Position numbers and translations under genes: made by a program | Assembly (NCBI RefSeq): GCF_020991375.1 | Contig: NZ_JAJLQZ010000001.1 | Span: forward strand, 496,001 to 560,000 | Direction of reading: 5' to 3' | DNA: 64,000 nt | Origin: Glycomyces amatae | GTDB taxonomy: Bacteria > Actinomycetota > Actinomycetes > Mycobacteriales > Micromonosporaceae | The notes under the pieces: model-generated | Seen by the model: only the letters and a program-made list of their open reading frames with translations | What the model was told of the DNA's origin: nothing | The model's database searches: none | In this document: positions 27,305 to 36,488 of the stretch, one piece after another | Numbering within the stretch: position 1 is the first letter of the stretch | How the letters are laid out: every line of letters begins with the position of its first letter

Positions 27305-28053
27305 GCCGCATCGGCGAGGCGCCGGCCGGCACCGACCCCTGGGACCGCATCGCCGAGGTGCGTGTGGAGGAGCCCGAGCCGCTGCCGGACGCGTATCCGG
27401 TGGTCGAGCTCGACCGCGTCTCCAAGACCTACGCGGGGGGAGTCCACGCGCTCAAGGAGGTCAGCCTGCGGATCGGGGCGGGGGAGATGTGCGCGATCGT
27501 GGGGCCCTCGGGGTCGGGGAAGTCCACGATGCTCAACCTGATCGGGACGCTCGACCGGCCCAGCGAGGGCGCGGTCCGCATCGACGGGTTCGACGTCGCC
27601 AAGCTGAAGGACAAGCAGCTGTCGGCGCTGCGCGCCACCAGGATCGGGTTCGTGTTCCAGTCGTTCCACCTCGCGGTGGGCCAGCGGGTCCTCGACAACG
27701 TCGCCGACGGGCTCCTCTACTCCGGCAGGCGCGGTCCCGAGCGCCGGATCCGCGCCGCCGAGGCGCTGGAGAAGGTCGGGCTCTCGCACCGGCTGGAGCA
27801 CCTGCCGAACGAGCTGTCGGGCGGCGAGCGCCAGCGCGTCGCGGTCGCCCGCGCGATCGTGGGCGAGCCGGCGGTGCTGCTCGCGGACGAGCCCACGGGC
27901 AATCTCGACTCGGCGTCGGGCTCGGGGGTGATGGCGCTGCTGCACGAGCTGCACGGCGCGGGGACCACGATCGTGGTCATCACCCACGACCGGGACATCG
28001 CGCGGTCGCTGCCGCGGCAGGTCGCGATGCGGGACGGGGAGGTGGCCGCATGA
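27301..28053 (+). CDS. MacB/LolD-type ABC transporter ATPase
   Basis: 250 residues. Walker [11 protein letters not shown]-loop FVFQSFHL, signature LSGGERQR, Walker [12 protein letters not shown], switch His in VITHD: all intact and typical of the LolD/MacB group. A 30-residue N-terminal extension precedes the ABC fold. Works with the FtsX-type permease that follows; overlaps it by ATGA. Confidence 0.93.
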   Translation: MSRIGEAPAGTDPWDRIAEVRVEEPEPLPDAYPVVELDRVSKTYAGGVHALKEVSLRIGAGEMCAIVGPSGSGKSTMLNLIGTLDRPSEGAVRIDGFDVAKLKDKQLSALRATRIGFVFQSFHLAVGQRVLDNVADGLLYSGRRGPERRIRAAEALEKVGLSHRLEHLPNELSGGERQRVAVARAIVGEPAVLLADEPTGNLDSASGSGVMALLHELHGAGTTIVVITHDRDIARSLPRQVAMRDGEVAA

Positions 28054-29609
28054 GCGCGTCGCGCACCGGCCCGGAGGGGGCGGGGACGGGCGGGCCGCCG
28101 CCCGGCGGCCACCCGCCGCCGTTCCCGGTCCCTCCCGCGCCGCCGGAGCCCGACTCCGGGGGCGGTCCGCGGGCCGCGGGATCCGGCGCCGCGCCGCACC
28201 GCGCCGCCGAGGACCGCACGATCGAGGGCGGCACGGCTGAAAGCCGCGCGGTCGAGAACAGCACGGTCGAAGGCAGCACGGTCGAGAACAGCATGGTCGA
28301 AAACGGCACAGTCGAAAACGGCACGCTCGAACCGCCTCCGGCGTTCCCGCCGGAGCCCGGCTCCGCGGACGGCGGACCGCCGCGCGGCGACCGGCGCCCT
28401 ACCGGACCGTCGCCGAAGTCCCTGCGGTCGGCCCGGATGCACCCGGCCGACGTGCTGCGCGTCGGCGCGACGGGCCTGCGGACCCGGCCCTTGCGGGCGT
28501 GGCTGTCGGCGCTGGGGATCGCCATCGGCATCGCGGCGATGGTCGCGGTCGTGGGGATCTCCTCGTCGAGCCGGGCCGAGCTCGACCGGACCCTCGAAGC
28601 GCTGGGCACCAACCTGCTGCGCGTCGAGCCGGGCACGTCGATGATGAGCGGCGAGACGGGCGTCCTGCCGTACGAGGCGGTCGCCATGATCGGCCGCATC
28701 GACCCGGTCCAGGACGTCGCCGCGGTCGGCCGGGTGCCCGACACGGGCGTGTACCGGTCCGACCGGATCCCCGAGGGCCAGTCCGGCGGCATGACCGTCG
28801 CCGCGGCCGAGCTGGACCTGCCCGCGACCGTGGGCGCCGAACTGGCCGACGGCGTCTGGCTCAACGAGGCCACCGCCCGGTACCCGTCGGTGGTGCTCGG
28901 GGCGAGCGCCGCCGAGCAGATGGGCATCACCGGCGCGGGCGTCGACGTGTACCTCGGCGGCCGGTGGTTCACCGTCATCGGCATCCTCGAACCGGTGGTC
29001 CTGGCGCCGGAGCTCGACCTGGCGGCGCTGGTCGGCTGGGAGGCCGCCGCGACCTACCTCGGGTTCGACGGCCACGCGACCACCGTCTACACGCGCGCCG
29101 AAGAGCGGCACGTGGAGTCGGTCGCCTCGGTGCTGGCGGCGACGGCCGACCCGTCGGCGCCCGACGAGATGTCGGTGTCGCGGCCCTCGGACGCCCTGGA
29201 GGCGCAGCAGGCGGTCGACACCGCGTTCACCGGGATGCTCCTGGGCCTGGGCGCGGTCGCGCTGCTCGTCGGCGGGGTGGGGGTCGCGAACACGATGGTG
29301 ATCTCGGTCCTGGAGCGGCGCAGCGAGATCGGCCTGCGCCGGTCCCTGGGCGCCACGCGCGGCCAGATCCGGCTCCAGTTCCTCGCCGAGTCGCTCCTGC
29401 TGAGCGCCCTGGGCGGGCTCGGCGGGGTCCTCATCGGGACGGCGGTGACCGCGGTCTACGCCTCGTCGCGGGCCTGGCCGGCGGTGGTGCCGTACTGGGC
29501 GAGCGCCGGCGGCGTGGCCGCGACGCTGCTCATCGGCGCGGTCGCCGGGCTCTACCCGGCGGTGCGGGCCTCGCGCCTGTCGCCGACCGAGGCGCTGGCG
29601 GCCCAGTGA
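28050..29609 (+). CDS. MacB/FtsX-type ABC transporter permease with repetitive N-terminal tail
   Basis: 519 residues. The first 130 are a cytoplasmic Pro/Gly-rich tail with eight pentapeptide repeats (57-96), absent from ordinary family members. The MacB fold follows: first membrane helix near 150-170, large extracytoplasmic domain to about 385, then three helices (about 390-415, 445-465 and 480-500) ending in [19 protein letters not shown], the classic FtsX/MacB C-terminus. MacB systems transmit mechanical force to periplasmic partners rather than pumping through the membrane. It ends the four-gene operon. Confidence 0.88.
   Translation: MSASRTGPEGAGTGGPPPGGHPPPFPVPPAPPEPDSGGGPRAAGSGAAPHRAAEDRTIEGGTAESRAVENSTVEGSTVENSMVENGTVENGTLEPPPAFPPEPGSADGGPPRGDRRPTGPSPKSLRSARMHPADVLRVGATGLRTRPLRAWLSALGIAIGIAAMVAVVGISSSSRAELDRTLEALGTNLLRVEPGTSMMSGETGVLPYEAVAMIGRIDPVQDVAAVGRVPDTGVYRSDRIPEGQSGGMTVAAAELDLPATVGAELADGVWLNEATARYPSVVLGASAAEQMGITGAGVDVYLGGRWFTVIGILEPVVLAPELDLAALVGWEAAATYLGFDGHATTVYTRAEERHVESVASVLAATADPSAPDEMSVSRPSDALEAQQAVDTAFTGMLLGLGAVALLVGGVGVANTMVISVLERRSEIGLRRSLGATRGQIRLQFLAESLLLSALGGLGGVLIGTAVTAVYASSRAWPAVVPYWASAGGVAATLLIGAVAGLYPAVRASRLSPTEALAAQ
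28218..28337 (+). repeat. Eight 15-bp tandem repeats encoding T-V-E-N-S/G pentapeptides
   Basis: In frame within the permease gene: [40 protein letters not shown]. The unit is about ACGGTCGAGAACAGC. Length can vary by slippage. Confidence 0.85.
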
Positions 29610-29612
29610 GGT

Positions 29613-29654
29613 CCGCGGTGCCCGCTCCGCCGTGTCGCGGGGCGGGCACCGCGG
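29613..29654. terminator. Inverted repeat after the MacB-type operon
   Basis: Perfect 13-bp stem (29613-29625 with 29642-29654), 16-nt loop, no T-run. Confidence 0.55.
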
Positions 29655-29705
29655 GTGCCGCCCACAAGGCGATTTGAATGCGAACGGTGATCATATGCTT
29701 ACGAT

Positions 29706-29717
29706 TTACCATGGTAA
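29706..29717. promoter_or_regulatory. Palindrome TTACCATGGTAA upstream of the haemoglobin pair
   Basis: Perfect 12-bp palindrome in an AT-rich stretch 100 bp before the globin start. Candidate operator for a dimeric regulator, possibly nitric oxide responsive; no specific family is indicated. Confidence 0.4.
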
Positions 29718-29816
29718 CAAGGGAAGTCGTTAAAACATGAGTATCACTATGGACCTTGGGGGACATCGTCGGTAGGCTCTGGCGCGTATCGCTTATCACC
29801 TTTAAGGATGACTGAC

Positions 29817-30200
29817 ATGAATACCCCTGATGAGCAGCCGGTGTCCCCTTATGAGCGCATCGGCGGCGCCCCGGCCGTCACCGAGGCCGTCGAGCGCTTC
29901 TACCGGCGCCTGCTCGCCGACGGCGACCTCGCCGGATTCTTCACCGACACCGACCTGCCCCAGCTCAAGCGCCACCAGGTCGCCCTGATCTCCCAGGTCC
30001 TCGACGGCCCCAAGTCCTACGAGGGCCGCGAACTCGCCGAGGCCCACCGCGGCATGGGCATCACCGCCGGCCAGTACCAGGCCGTCGGCGCCCACCTCAT
30101 CGCGGTCCTCGAAGAGCTCGACGTGCCCGGCGACATCATCGACCACGTCGGCAAGGTCCTCGAATCGGTCGCCCCCGACGTCATCGGGGCGGACGTCTAG
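29817..30200 (+). CDS. glbN: Truncated haemoglobin, group I
   Basis: 127 residues. 2-over-2 globin: YERIGGAPAVTEAVERFYRRLLAD (helices A-B with Phe-Tyr at B9-B10), the Gly-rich turn, FFTDTDL, and AHRGMGI carrying the proximal His. Group I trHbs bind O2 and oxidise NO to nitrate. The start at 29817 is preferred because AAGGA lies 8 bp upstream; an in-frame ATG at 29808 overlaps that ribosome site. It ends 4 bp before the flavohaemoprotein-like gene, so both form an NO-detoxification operon. Confidence 0.88.
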   Translation: MNTPDEQPVSPYERIGGAPAVTEAVERFYRRLLADGDLAGFFTDTDLPQLKRHQVALISQVLDGPKSYEGRELAEAHRGMGITAGQYQAVGAHLIAVLEELDVPGDIIDHVGKVLESVAPDVIGADV

Positions 30201-30204
30201 GGAC

Positions 30205-31314
30205 ATGATCGACGCCGAACGGTTGAAGAAGAACTGGAGCCTGGTCGCCGCCTACGGCGATCAGGTCCCGCTGTACTTCTACTCGACGCTGTTCCTCACC
30301 CACCCCGAGACCCGCGACCTGTTCCCCATGAACATGGCCGCGCAGCGCGACAAGCTCGTGAACGCGCTCGGGGCCGTGGTCAGCAACGTCGACACCATCG
30401 ACGCGGTCGTCCCCACCCTCCAGGCGCTCGGCCGCGACCACCGCAAGTTCGGGGCGCTCCGCGGCCACTACCCGGCCGTCGGCGAGGCCCTCGTGGCCAC
30501 CCTTGAGCACTTCAGCGGCCCCCACTGGACGCCCGCCATCGCCGCCGACTGGGTCGCGGCCTACGAACTCGTCGCCGCGACCATGGCCGACGCCGCCGAC
30601 GCGGCCGCCCACTACACGCCGGCCTGGTGGGACGCCGAAGTCGTCGCCCACGAGCGCCGCGACCTCGAGACCGCCGTCATCACCCTCGCCCCCGGCAGCC
30701 GCCTCGACTACCTCCCCGGCCAGTCGATCTCCCTGTGCACGAGCCTGCGCCCGCGCGTGTGGCGCCAGTACACGCCGGCGAACGCGCCGCGAGCGGACGG
30801 CACCGTCGAGCTCCACGTGCGCGCCGTCGACGGCGGCGAGGTCTCGACCGCGCTGGTCGCCCTCGTCCGCCCCGGCGACACCCTCCGGGTCGGCCCGGCC
30901 GTCGGCACCGGCCTCACCCTCCGCCCCGGCCGGGGCCCGATCGCCATGATCGCCGGCGGCACCGGCGTCGCCCCGATGAAGGCGCTCGTCGAGCAGCTGG
31001 CCGCCGCCCCCAGGCCGACCAGCCTGTACTGGGGCGCGCGCACCCCGGGAGGCCTGTACTGCCTCGACCAGATGCGCGCCCTCGCCGCCGCGCACGACTG
31101 GCTCGAGCTGGTGCCGTGCGTCGACGAGGACATGTTCGGCTCGGCGGGCATCCGCCTGGGCTCCCCCGCGGAGCTGGCCGCGGCGCACGGCCGCTGCGCC
31201 GGCGCCGACGTCTACGTGTGCGGGCCGCCGGGGATGGTGGAGTCGACCAGGAAGCACCTGGCCGGCTCCGGCGTCCGGGCGGAGGCCATCCACTTCGAGC
31301 CCTCGGGCGAGTGA
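30205..31314 (+). CDS. Flavohaemoprotein-like globin/oxidoreductase (NO dioxygenase)
   Basis: 369 residues. Residues 1-130 are a globin (LYFYSTLFLTHPETRDLFPM; proximal-His region LGRDHRKFGALRGHYP). Residues 140-240 form the FAD-binding barrel (PGQSISLCTSLRPRVWRQYTPAN) and 245-369 the NAD-binding domain (IAGGTGVAPMKALVEQL, VYVCGPPGMV). Flavohaemoproteins of this design convert NO to nitrate with NADH. It is slightly shorter than Hmp (about 400). Reductase motifs differ a little (RQYTPAN where RQYSL is usual). Coupled to the truncated haemoglobin. Confidence 0.88.
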   Translation: MIDAERLKKNWSLVAAYGDQVPLYFYSTLFLTHPETRDLFPMNMAAQRDKLVNALGAVVSNVDTIDAVVPTLQALGRDHRKFGALRGHYPAVGEALVATLEHFSGPHWTPAIAADWVAAYELVAATMADAADAAAHYTPAWWDAEVVAHERRDLETAVITLAPGSRLDYLPGQSISLCTSLRPRVWRQYTPANAPRADGTVELHVRAVDGGEVSTALVALVRPGDTLRVGPAVGTGLTLRPGRGPIAMIAGGTGVAPMKALVEQLAAAPRPTSLYWGARTPGGLYCLDQMRALAAAHDWLELVPCVDEDMFGSAGIRLGSPAELAAAHGRCAGADVYVCGPPGMVESTRKHLAGSGVRAEAIHFEPSGE

Positions 31315-31330
31315 GAGAGGACGTTCCATC

Positions 31331-31936
31331 ATGTACAGCTACCGGTCGTCCGGCGTGAAAGTCACCGTCGGGCAGGTCAACAACGCCAGGTTCTCGATGA
31401 CGAGCCTGACCCGGCGCGGCTACCAGCCCGAGGAGGTCCACCGCTTCCTGGAGCGCGTGGCCGACGAGCTGGCCAGCCGCGACCAGCGCGAGGCCGCCCT
31501 GCGGACCGACGCGGAGAAGCTGAAGGAGGCGCTGCGGTCCTGGCAGTCGCAGCAGAACTCGCAGCGGCTCCAGGCCTCGGCCCCCACGACGCCGACGTCG
31601 ACGGCCGTCAACCTCGTCTCGCAGGCGCAGCAGCAGGCCGAGAGCTACGTCAACCAGGCGCAGCACTACTCGCGGCAGATCATCGCCCAGGCGCGGGCCC
31701 AGGCCTCCGAGCTCATGGAGCAGACCCAGGAGCGCGCCCGGGCGGAGGCCGACCGGGCCGTCGCCGAGTACCGCCGGGACAACAAGGGCCGCCGCGACCG
31801 CGAGGCGGAGGACCGCATCCGGCAGCTGGTGCGGGCCCGCAGCTTCCTGGAGGCCGTGGAGGTCGCCGAGGAGCAGCTGCGCCTGACCCGCGAGGGGCTC
31901 GAGCACGAGGTCGCGAAGCTCCAGCGCGAGACGTGA
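31331..31936 (+). CDS. DivIVA-domain coiled-coil protein
   Basis: 201 residues. The N-terminal domain FSMTSLTRRGYQPEEVHRFLERVADEL is the DivIVA membrane/polar-targeting motif, and the rest is a long coiled coil (Gln/Ala/Glu-rich, 50-195). Much shorter than the essential polar-growth DivIVA of actinomycetes, so likely a paralogue with a related scaffolding role. The ribosome site GAGAGGA precedes ATG 31331. Only 16 bp separate it from the flavohaemoprotein gene, so it may be co-transcribed; a functional link is not obvious. Confidence 0.82.
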   Translation: MYSYRSSGVKVTVGQVNNARFSMTSLTRRGYQPEEVHRFLERVADELASRDQREAALRTDAEKLKEALRSWQSQQNSQRLQASAPTTPTSTAVNLVSQAQQQAESYVNQAQHYSRQIIAQARAQASELMEQTQERARAEADRAVAEYRRDNKGRRDREAEDRIRQLVRARSFLEAVEVAEEQLRLTREGLEHEVAKLQRET

Positions 31937-32012
31937 GCGCGGCCCGGCCCTCGGGGCCCGGCGCCGCGCGCGCGGCGCCCGCCCCGGCCGGAGCGGGCAC
32001 CGCCTCGCGTTC

Positions 32013-33506
32013 CTAGAGGTACTGCTCGATGATCGGTGCCAGTCGGTCGGCGATCTTGGCGTGGCCCGAGTCGCTCGGGTGCACGCTGTCGACGAGGTCG
32101 GACGCCTCGTCGAGCCAGCCGGTCGTGTCGACGAAGTGGACGTCCGCGTCCCCGGCGCCGTTGCGGGCGTTCACGGCGTTCTGCGTCTCGGGGCTGTAGC
32201 GGTTGCGGAACGTCTCCATCGCGAAGATGTGGGCCTCCGGGTAGGCCTGGCGGACCCGTTCGAGCATCACGATGTACTGCCGCTGGAACACCGTCGTGGA
32301 GACGCCGTGCCCGACGTCGTTGGTGCCCAGGTTGATCACGACCGCCGTGGCCTGGTGCCGGGAGAAGTCCCAGTCGTCGCCGGTGGACGCCATCGACGTG
32401 CGGCGGAACCAGTCCATCATGCCCCAGCACCCGTCCGCGGTGCTGACGAGGCACGCGCCGCCCTGGGCGACCTGGGCGTGCCCGGCGCCGAGCTCGTCGC
32501 CGACGAGGTACCCGTAGGCGGTGAAGGGCCGGTCCCCGTTGGGCTGGCCCACGGTGATCGAGTCGCCGATGAACTCGATGTAGTCCGCGGGGCGGGTGGT
32601 CGCGGTGGTGGCCCCGCCCGGGGCGAGGGTGAACCCGCCGAAGGCCGGGTCGCCGGTGTAGGAGCCGGCGCGCTCGCGGAAGCCGATCCGGATCGTGTGC
32701 GTGCCCGAGCCGAGGCCCGACCGGACGGTCACGTTCCCCGAGACGTTCCGCATCCAGGTCTCGGCGCCGCCGTCGACCGAGTAGTACATGTCGATGGCGC
32801 CGCGGAGCTTCACTCCGATCGAGGAGCCGGTGAAGGCCGCCTCGACGTAGCCGCCGGCCCAGCCCATCGTGTACCAGGACGCGTCGGCGGTGTTCCAGCG
32901 CCCGTAGTACTGGAGGTTCGGGTCGGTGAGGGCGCCGCTGCCGGCGGTGCCGCCGGACTCGACGGGGACGAGCTTCCAGTGCTGCGTCTCGAGGTCGTTG
33001 CGGTCGTACTGGGAGACGCGGCTGCCCGCGGTGGTGGCCCACTCCCAGTTGTCGAGGGCCTTGCCGGAGTTGCGGTTGACCAGTTCGACGGAGCCGTCGG
33101 ACTGGGCGTTGACCTGCCACTGCTGGTTGTGGCCGTTGTTGTCGGCCCATTGGACGACGTCGGCGCCGTTGTCGGTGGACTTGGCGTAGACGTCGAGCAC
33201 CTGGTTCGAGTGCCGGGCCTGGATCCGGTAGTAGCCGCCGCCGGAGTCCACGAAGCGGAACTGCTGGCTCGCGGCGTCGGAGGGGGTGGCGAGGACGGCG
33301 GCGGCGCCCGCGGCGGTCGCGTCGCCCGCGATGCCCACGGCGAGGCCGGAGTGGTCGTTGACGATCCGGTACCAGGTGCCGGTCTCGACGGCGTTTGCCG
33401 GGGCCGCGCCGAGGGCGGTCAGCCCGGCCGCGGTGCAGACGGCGGTCGCGGCGGCGGCCAGCCACCGGGCGAGTCGCGGGCGGCGGGGTGGAGCGAAGGT
33501 GCGCAA
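32013..33506 (-). CDS. Secreted SGNH/GDSL esterase (CE2-like) with N-terminal ricin-type lectin
   Basis: 497 residues. Signal peptide 1-39 (ANA site), ricin-B/CBM13 lectin 43-180 with QxW repeats (NQQW, ETQHW), a jelly-roll carbohydrate-binding region 190-295, then the SGNH hydrolase: GDSITVG with Ser316, GTND at 394-397, and the Asp473-x-x-His476 pair in DSVHPSDSGH. The jelly-roll plus SGNH arrangement matches family CE2 acetyl esterases, which deacetylate xylan or other plant polysaccharide. The start is TTG 33506 with AAGGAG 5 bp upstream. An operator-like site lies directly in front. Confidence 0.85.
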   Translation of the reverse strand: MRTFAPPRRPRLARWLAAAATAVCTAAGLTALGAAPANAVETGTWYRIVNDHSGLAVGIAGDATAAGAAAVLATPSDAASQQFRFVDSGGGYYRIQARHSNQVLDVYAKSTDNGADVVQWADNNGHNQQWQVNAQSDGSVELVNRNSGKALDNWEWATTAGSRVSQYDRNDLETQHWKLVPVESGGTAGSGALTDPNLQYYGRWNTADASWYTMGWAGGYVEAAFTGSSIGVKLRGAIDMYYSVDGGAETWMRNVSGNVTVRSGLGSGTHTIRIGFRERAGSYTGDPAFGGFTLAPGGATTATTRPADYIEFIGDSITVGQPNGDRPFTAYGYLVGDELGAGHAQVAQGGACLVSTADGCWGMMDWFRRTSMASTGDDWDFSRHQATAVVINLGTNDVGHGVSTTVFQRQYIVMLERVRQAYPEAHIFAMETFRNRYSPETQNAVNARNGAGDADVHFVDTTGWLDEASDLVDSVHPSDSGHAKIADRLAPIIEQYL

Positions 33507-33520
33507 GGGAACTCCTTCTA

Positions 33521-33534
33521 TTGAAACGTATCAA
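33521..33534. promoter_or_regulatory. LacI-type operator before the esterase gene
   Basis: TTGAAACGTATCAA: inverted halves TTGAWACG around a central ACGT, typical of LacI-family operators of polysaccharide-use genes. It lies 15-28 bp upstream of the TTG start, where bound repressor would block transcription. Confidence 0.5.
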
Positions 33535-33709
33535 TTCGTAACTGCGAAAGGATGATATCGCTTTCTCGTGACGGAGGCCACCCCACGAAACACCCCGGAT
33601 CGGCACCGCCTGTGCCGCCCGCGTCAACACCACCGGTCGCGCCGCCGAACGTCGGACCCAAGCCGTACCCTGGCTAAGACGGAAGAGCCCCGGCCAGCAG
33701 GAGGAAGAC

Positions 33710-35728
33710 GTGGCACTCGCGCTGTACCGCAAATACCGGCCGCAGACCTTCGCCGAAGTCGTCGGCCAAGAGCACGTCACCGAACCCCTCATCAACGCCA
33801 TCCGCGCCGGGCGCCTCAACCACGCCTACCTCTTCTCCGGACCCCGCGGCTGCGGCAAGACCTCCTCGGCACGCATCCTCGCCCGCTCCCTCAACTGCGC
33901 CCAGGGCCCCACCCCCGAACCGTGCGGCGAATGCAACTCCTGCCGGGCACTGGCCGCCGACGGCCACGGCTCCGTCGACGTCATCGAGATCGACGCCGCC
34001 AGCCACGGCGGCGTCGACGACGCCCGCGAACTGCGCGAACGCGCCGTCTTCGCCCCCGTCGACTCCCGGTTCAAGATCTACATCATCGACGAAGCCCACA
34101 TGGTCACCGCCGCAGGCTTCAACGCCCTCCTCAAACTCGTCGAAGAACCCCCCGACTACGTCCTGTTCATCTTCGCCACCACCGAACCGGACAAGGTCCT
34201 GCCGACCATCCGCTCGCGCACCCACCACTACCCGTTCCGCCTCATCCCCCCGCCCGCCATGCGCGAACTGTGCCGCAACCTCTGCGACGAGGAGGGCGCG
34301 GTCGTCGCCGACGACGTCCTCCCCCTCGTGGTCCGCGCCGGAGGCGGCTCCGCACGCGACACCCTCTCCGTCCTCGACCAGCTCATCGCTGGCGCGGGCG
34401 CCGAAGGCGTCACCTACGAGCGGGCCGCGGGCCTCCTCGGCGTCACCGACGCCGGACTCCTCGACGAGATGTGCGAGGCCTTCGCCGCCGCCGACGGCGC
34501 CGCCGTCATGGAAGTGGTCGAACGCGTCGTCGAAGGCGGCCACGACCCGCGGCGCTTCGCCGGAGACCTCCTCGAACGCCTCCGCGACCTCATCGTCCTC
34601 GTCCAGGTGCCCGACGCGGGCGCGAGCGGCCTCGTCGACGCCCCCGCCGACCAGCTCGCCAAGATGACCAGCCAGGCGACCCGCATGGGCACCTCCACGC
34701 TCACGCGCATGGCCGAAGTCGTCGCGGCGGGCCTCGCCGGGATGCGCGGCGCGACCGCGCCGCGGCTCCTGCTGGAACTCGCGTGCGTGCGCGCGATCCT
34801 GCCCGGCTCCGACGAGTCCATGGCGGGCCTCATGCAGCGCCTTGAGACCCTCGAACAGCGGGCCGCGGGCGCGGCCTTCGCCGCCCCGAGCACCGCGCCG
34901 ACCGGCTCGAGTACCGCACCGGCCGCCCCGAGCACCGCGCCCGCCGGTCCGGCCGCCGCGCGCAGCGCCCTCGCCGAGGCCACCGTCGCCGCCGCCGCAC
35001 CGAAACCCGCGGCCCCCGCCCCGAAACCCGCCGCACCCCCCGGCGACCCGGCCACCGCCCCCGCCGCGACCACGCCCCCCTGGGAAGACGAGGCGGCACC
35101 CGCCGCCCAGGCCGCGCCGGCCCCGGCGAACACCGGCACCGACGACTGGGCCGAACCCGAACCCGAACCCGCCCCGGGCGTCGCGGCCTACGCCGCCCCC
35201 GAGGAGCCCGGCACCGGCGGCGGCGTGACCGCCGCGTCGATCCGCCGCCAATGGGACCGCATCATGATGGCGGTCAAGGACCGCAAGCGGACCACCGCCG
35301 CGCTCCTGTCGGACGCCACGATCGCCGACGCCACCGACAACGAGGTGGTCCTCGCCTTCAAGCACGCCTTCCACGCCGAGAACCTCCAGAAGGAGCCCGC
35401 CTACGGGATCGTGGTGCAGGTCCTGGGCGAGGTCCTCGGCGGGAGCTGGAAGATCCGATGCGAAGTGGGGGACCCCGCGAACCTCCCAAAAGGGGGACCG
35501 GGAGCGGCGCCGGCCCCGGCGCCTAGGAGCCCCGCGCCCGCGAGGACCGCGAGCGTCCCCGCGCCGCAGGCCCCGGCCGCCGCGAAGACCTCCTTCGAGG
35601 AGCCGCCGCCGGAGGACTACGACGAGCCGAGCCCCGACGACCCGGTCGCCCCCGGAGGCTTCGGCACCAGCGAGGAGCAGGCCGTGAAGCTCCTGACGAC
35701 CGCCTTCGGAGCCAAGCACATAGGCTGA
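33710..35728 (+). CDS. dnaX: DNA polymerase III subunit gamma/tau
   Basis: 672 residues. AAA+ clamp-loader module 1-365: Walker A GPRGCGKTSS, a zinc module with four Cys (C-x8-C-x2-C-x2-C form, EPCGECNSCRA), Walker B IIDEAHMVT, and the SRT/SRC region near TIRSRTHHYPF. There follow a long Ala/Pro-rich linker (about 380-500), a domain IV/V-like segment (RQWDRIMMAVKDRKRTTAALLSDA) and a low-complexity tail. Loads the sliding clamp and holds the replisome. The GTG start has GGAGGA 5 bp upstream. ybaB and recR downstream form the usual dnaX-ybaB-recR order, although a 760-bp spacer interrupts it here. Confidence 0.95.
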   Translation: MALALYRKYRPQTFAEVVGQEHVTEPLINAIRAGRLNHAYLFSGPRGCGKTSSARILARSLNCAQGPTPEPCGECNSCRALAADGHGSVDVIEIDAASHGGVDDARELRERAVFAPVDSRFKIYIIDEAHMVTAAGFNALLKLVEEPPDYVLFIFATTEPDKVLPTIRSRTHHYPFRLIPPPAMRELCRNLCDEEGAVVADDVLPLVVRAGGGSARDTLSVLDQLIAGAGAEGVTYERAAGLLGVTDAGLLDEMCEAFAAADGAAVMEVVERVVEGGHDPRRFAGDLLERLRDLIVLVQVPDAGASGLVDAPADQLAKMTSQATRMGTSTLTRMAEVVAAGLAGMRGATAPRLLLELACVRAILPGSDESMAGLMQRLETLEQRAAGAAFAAPSTAPTGSSTAPAAPSTAPAGPAAARSALAEATVAAAAPKPAAPAPKPAAPPGDPATAPAATTPPWEDEAAPAAQAAPAPANTGTDDWAEPEPEPAPGVAAYAAPEEPGTGGGVTAASIRRQWDRIMMAVKDRKRTTAALLSDATIADATDNEVVLAFKHAFHAENLQKEPAYGIVVQVLGEVLGGSWKIRCEVGDPANLPKGGPGAAPAPAPRSPAPARTASVPAPQAPAAAKTSFEEPPPEDYDEPSPDDPVAPGGFGTSEEQAVKLLTTAFGAKHIG

Positions 35729-35756
35729 CCGGCCCTCCGCCAAGAAACCCCAGAAG

Positions 35757-35810
35757 TTATCCACAAGTGAATGACCAGCGAAAACGCTGTGTGGCCGGAA
35801 GTTATCCACA
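35757..35810 (+). promoter_or_regulatory. Two consensus DnaA boxes after dnaX
   Basis: TTATCCACA at 35757-35765 and at 35802-35810, same orientation, 45 bp apart, each within CCRGAAGTTATCCACA. Both match the consensus DnaA box exactly. There is no dnaA or dnaN nearby, so this is not the obvious oriC. Confidence 0.8.
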
Positions 35811-35993
35811 GGCAGCGAACTTTCTGTTGCCGTTCAATCGCTCATCGTGTTGCATAGATAGCAAAAAAGCCGTTCGGCACTGGCGGGATGGCGGCGACAG
35901 AGGGGATTCGCGAACGTCGCCATACCGAGGTCGCGCGCGGGAAGCCGCCCGCGTGTGGTCCCCGCCCGGTGCCGCTCCTCCGCGGAGCGGCGC

Positions 35994-36029
35994 GCGGGGT
36001 GTCCGGCCCGGCCGGGCCGGACACCCCGC
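35994..36029. repeat. Perfect 36-bp palindrome in the dnaX-ybaB spacer
   Basis: 18 bp (GCGGGGTGTCCGGCCCGG) and its exact complement with no spacer. Could be a terminator for dnaX on either strand or a protein site. Confidence 0.85.
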
Positions 36030-36148
36030 CGCCATCACCAGCAACACGCCAGCACACCAAGGACCAACGCGCGGGGACACCGGCCCCGCCCACGAACGAC
36101 AAACCAGGACCAGCACCGAACCCGACCCAGAGCCACCGGCCCGCGGCC

Positions 36149-36301
36149 TGCAAAGGCGCCGCTGGGCCCCACCTGCAAAGACGCAGCCGGGGGTCAAATC
36201 CGCAAGGACGCGGCGGGGCCTGACCCGCAAGTACACAGCGGGGCTTGACCCGCAAGGACGCGGCAGTGGCCCGACCTGCAACGACGCAGCGGAACTCGAC
36301 C
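36149..36301. repeat. Six degenerate 25-27-bp tandem repeats before ybaB
   Basis: Units beginning YGCAARGACGCRGCGG start at 36149, 36174, 36201, 36226, 36251 and 36277. No gene is evident in 35820-36480; long open frames there reflect GC bias and the repeat. Confidence 0.75.
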
Positions 36302-36488
36302 GGCGGCCGGGCCTGGCCGACGGCCGCATCGCGCGCCGGTGCACGATGCGGCCGACGACACGGGTGCGGGTGCGCTCATCGTGGGCGCACCGCGCGCGGG
36401 CCTGCGCGGTCGGCGGTATGTCCGCCTGGGCGGATAGGCTGGCGGGGAACCGAGGAAGTCCCAAGCCCACCGGCGAGGAGTGATCGAC

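Noticed and set aside
35480..35500. Programmed frameshift in dnaX at CCCAAAAGGGGG
   Set aside because: The run is short and late in the gene, without a clear slippery heptamer plus Shine-Dalgarno and hairpin arrangement. No support for a gamma product by frameshifting.
35757..35810. Chromosomal oriC
   Set aside because: Only two DnaA boxes, with no dnaA, dnaN, rpmH or AT-rich unwinding region in the window.
36149..36301. CRISPR array
   Set aside because: Units of 25-27 bp abut without spacers and are degenerate; no cas genes.
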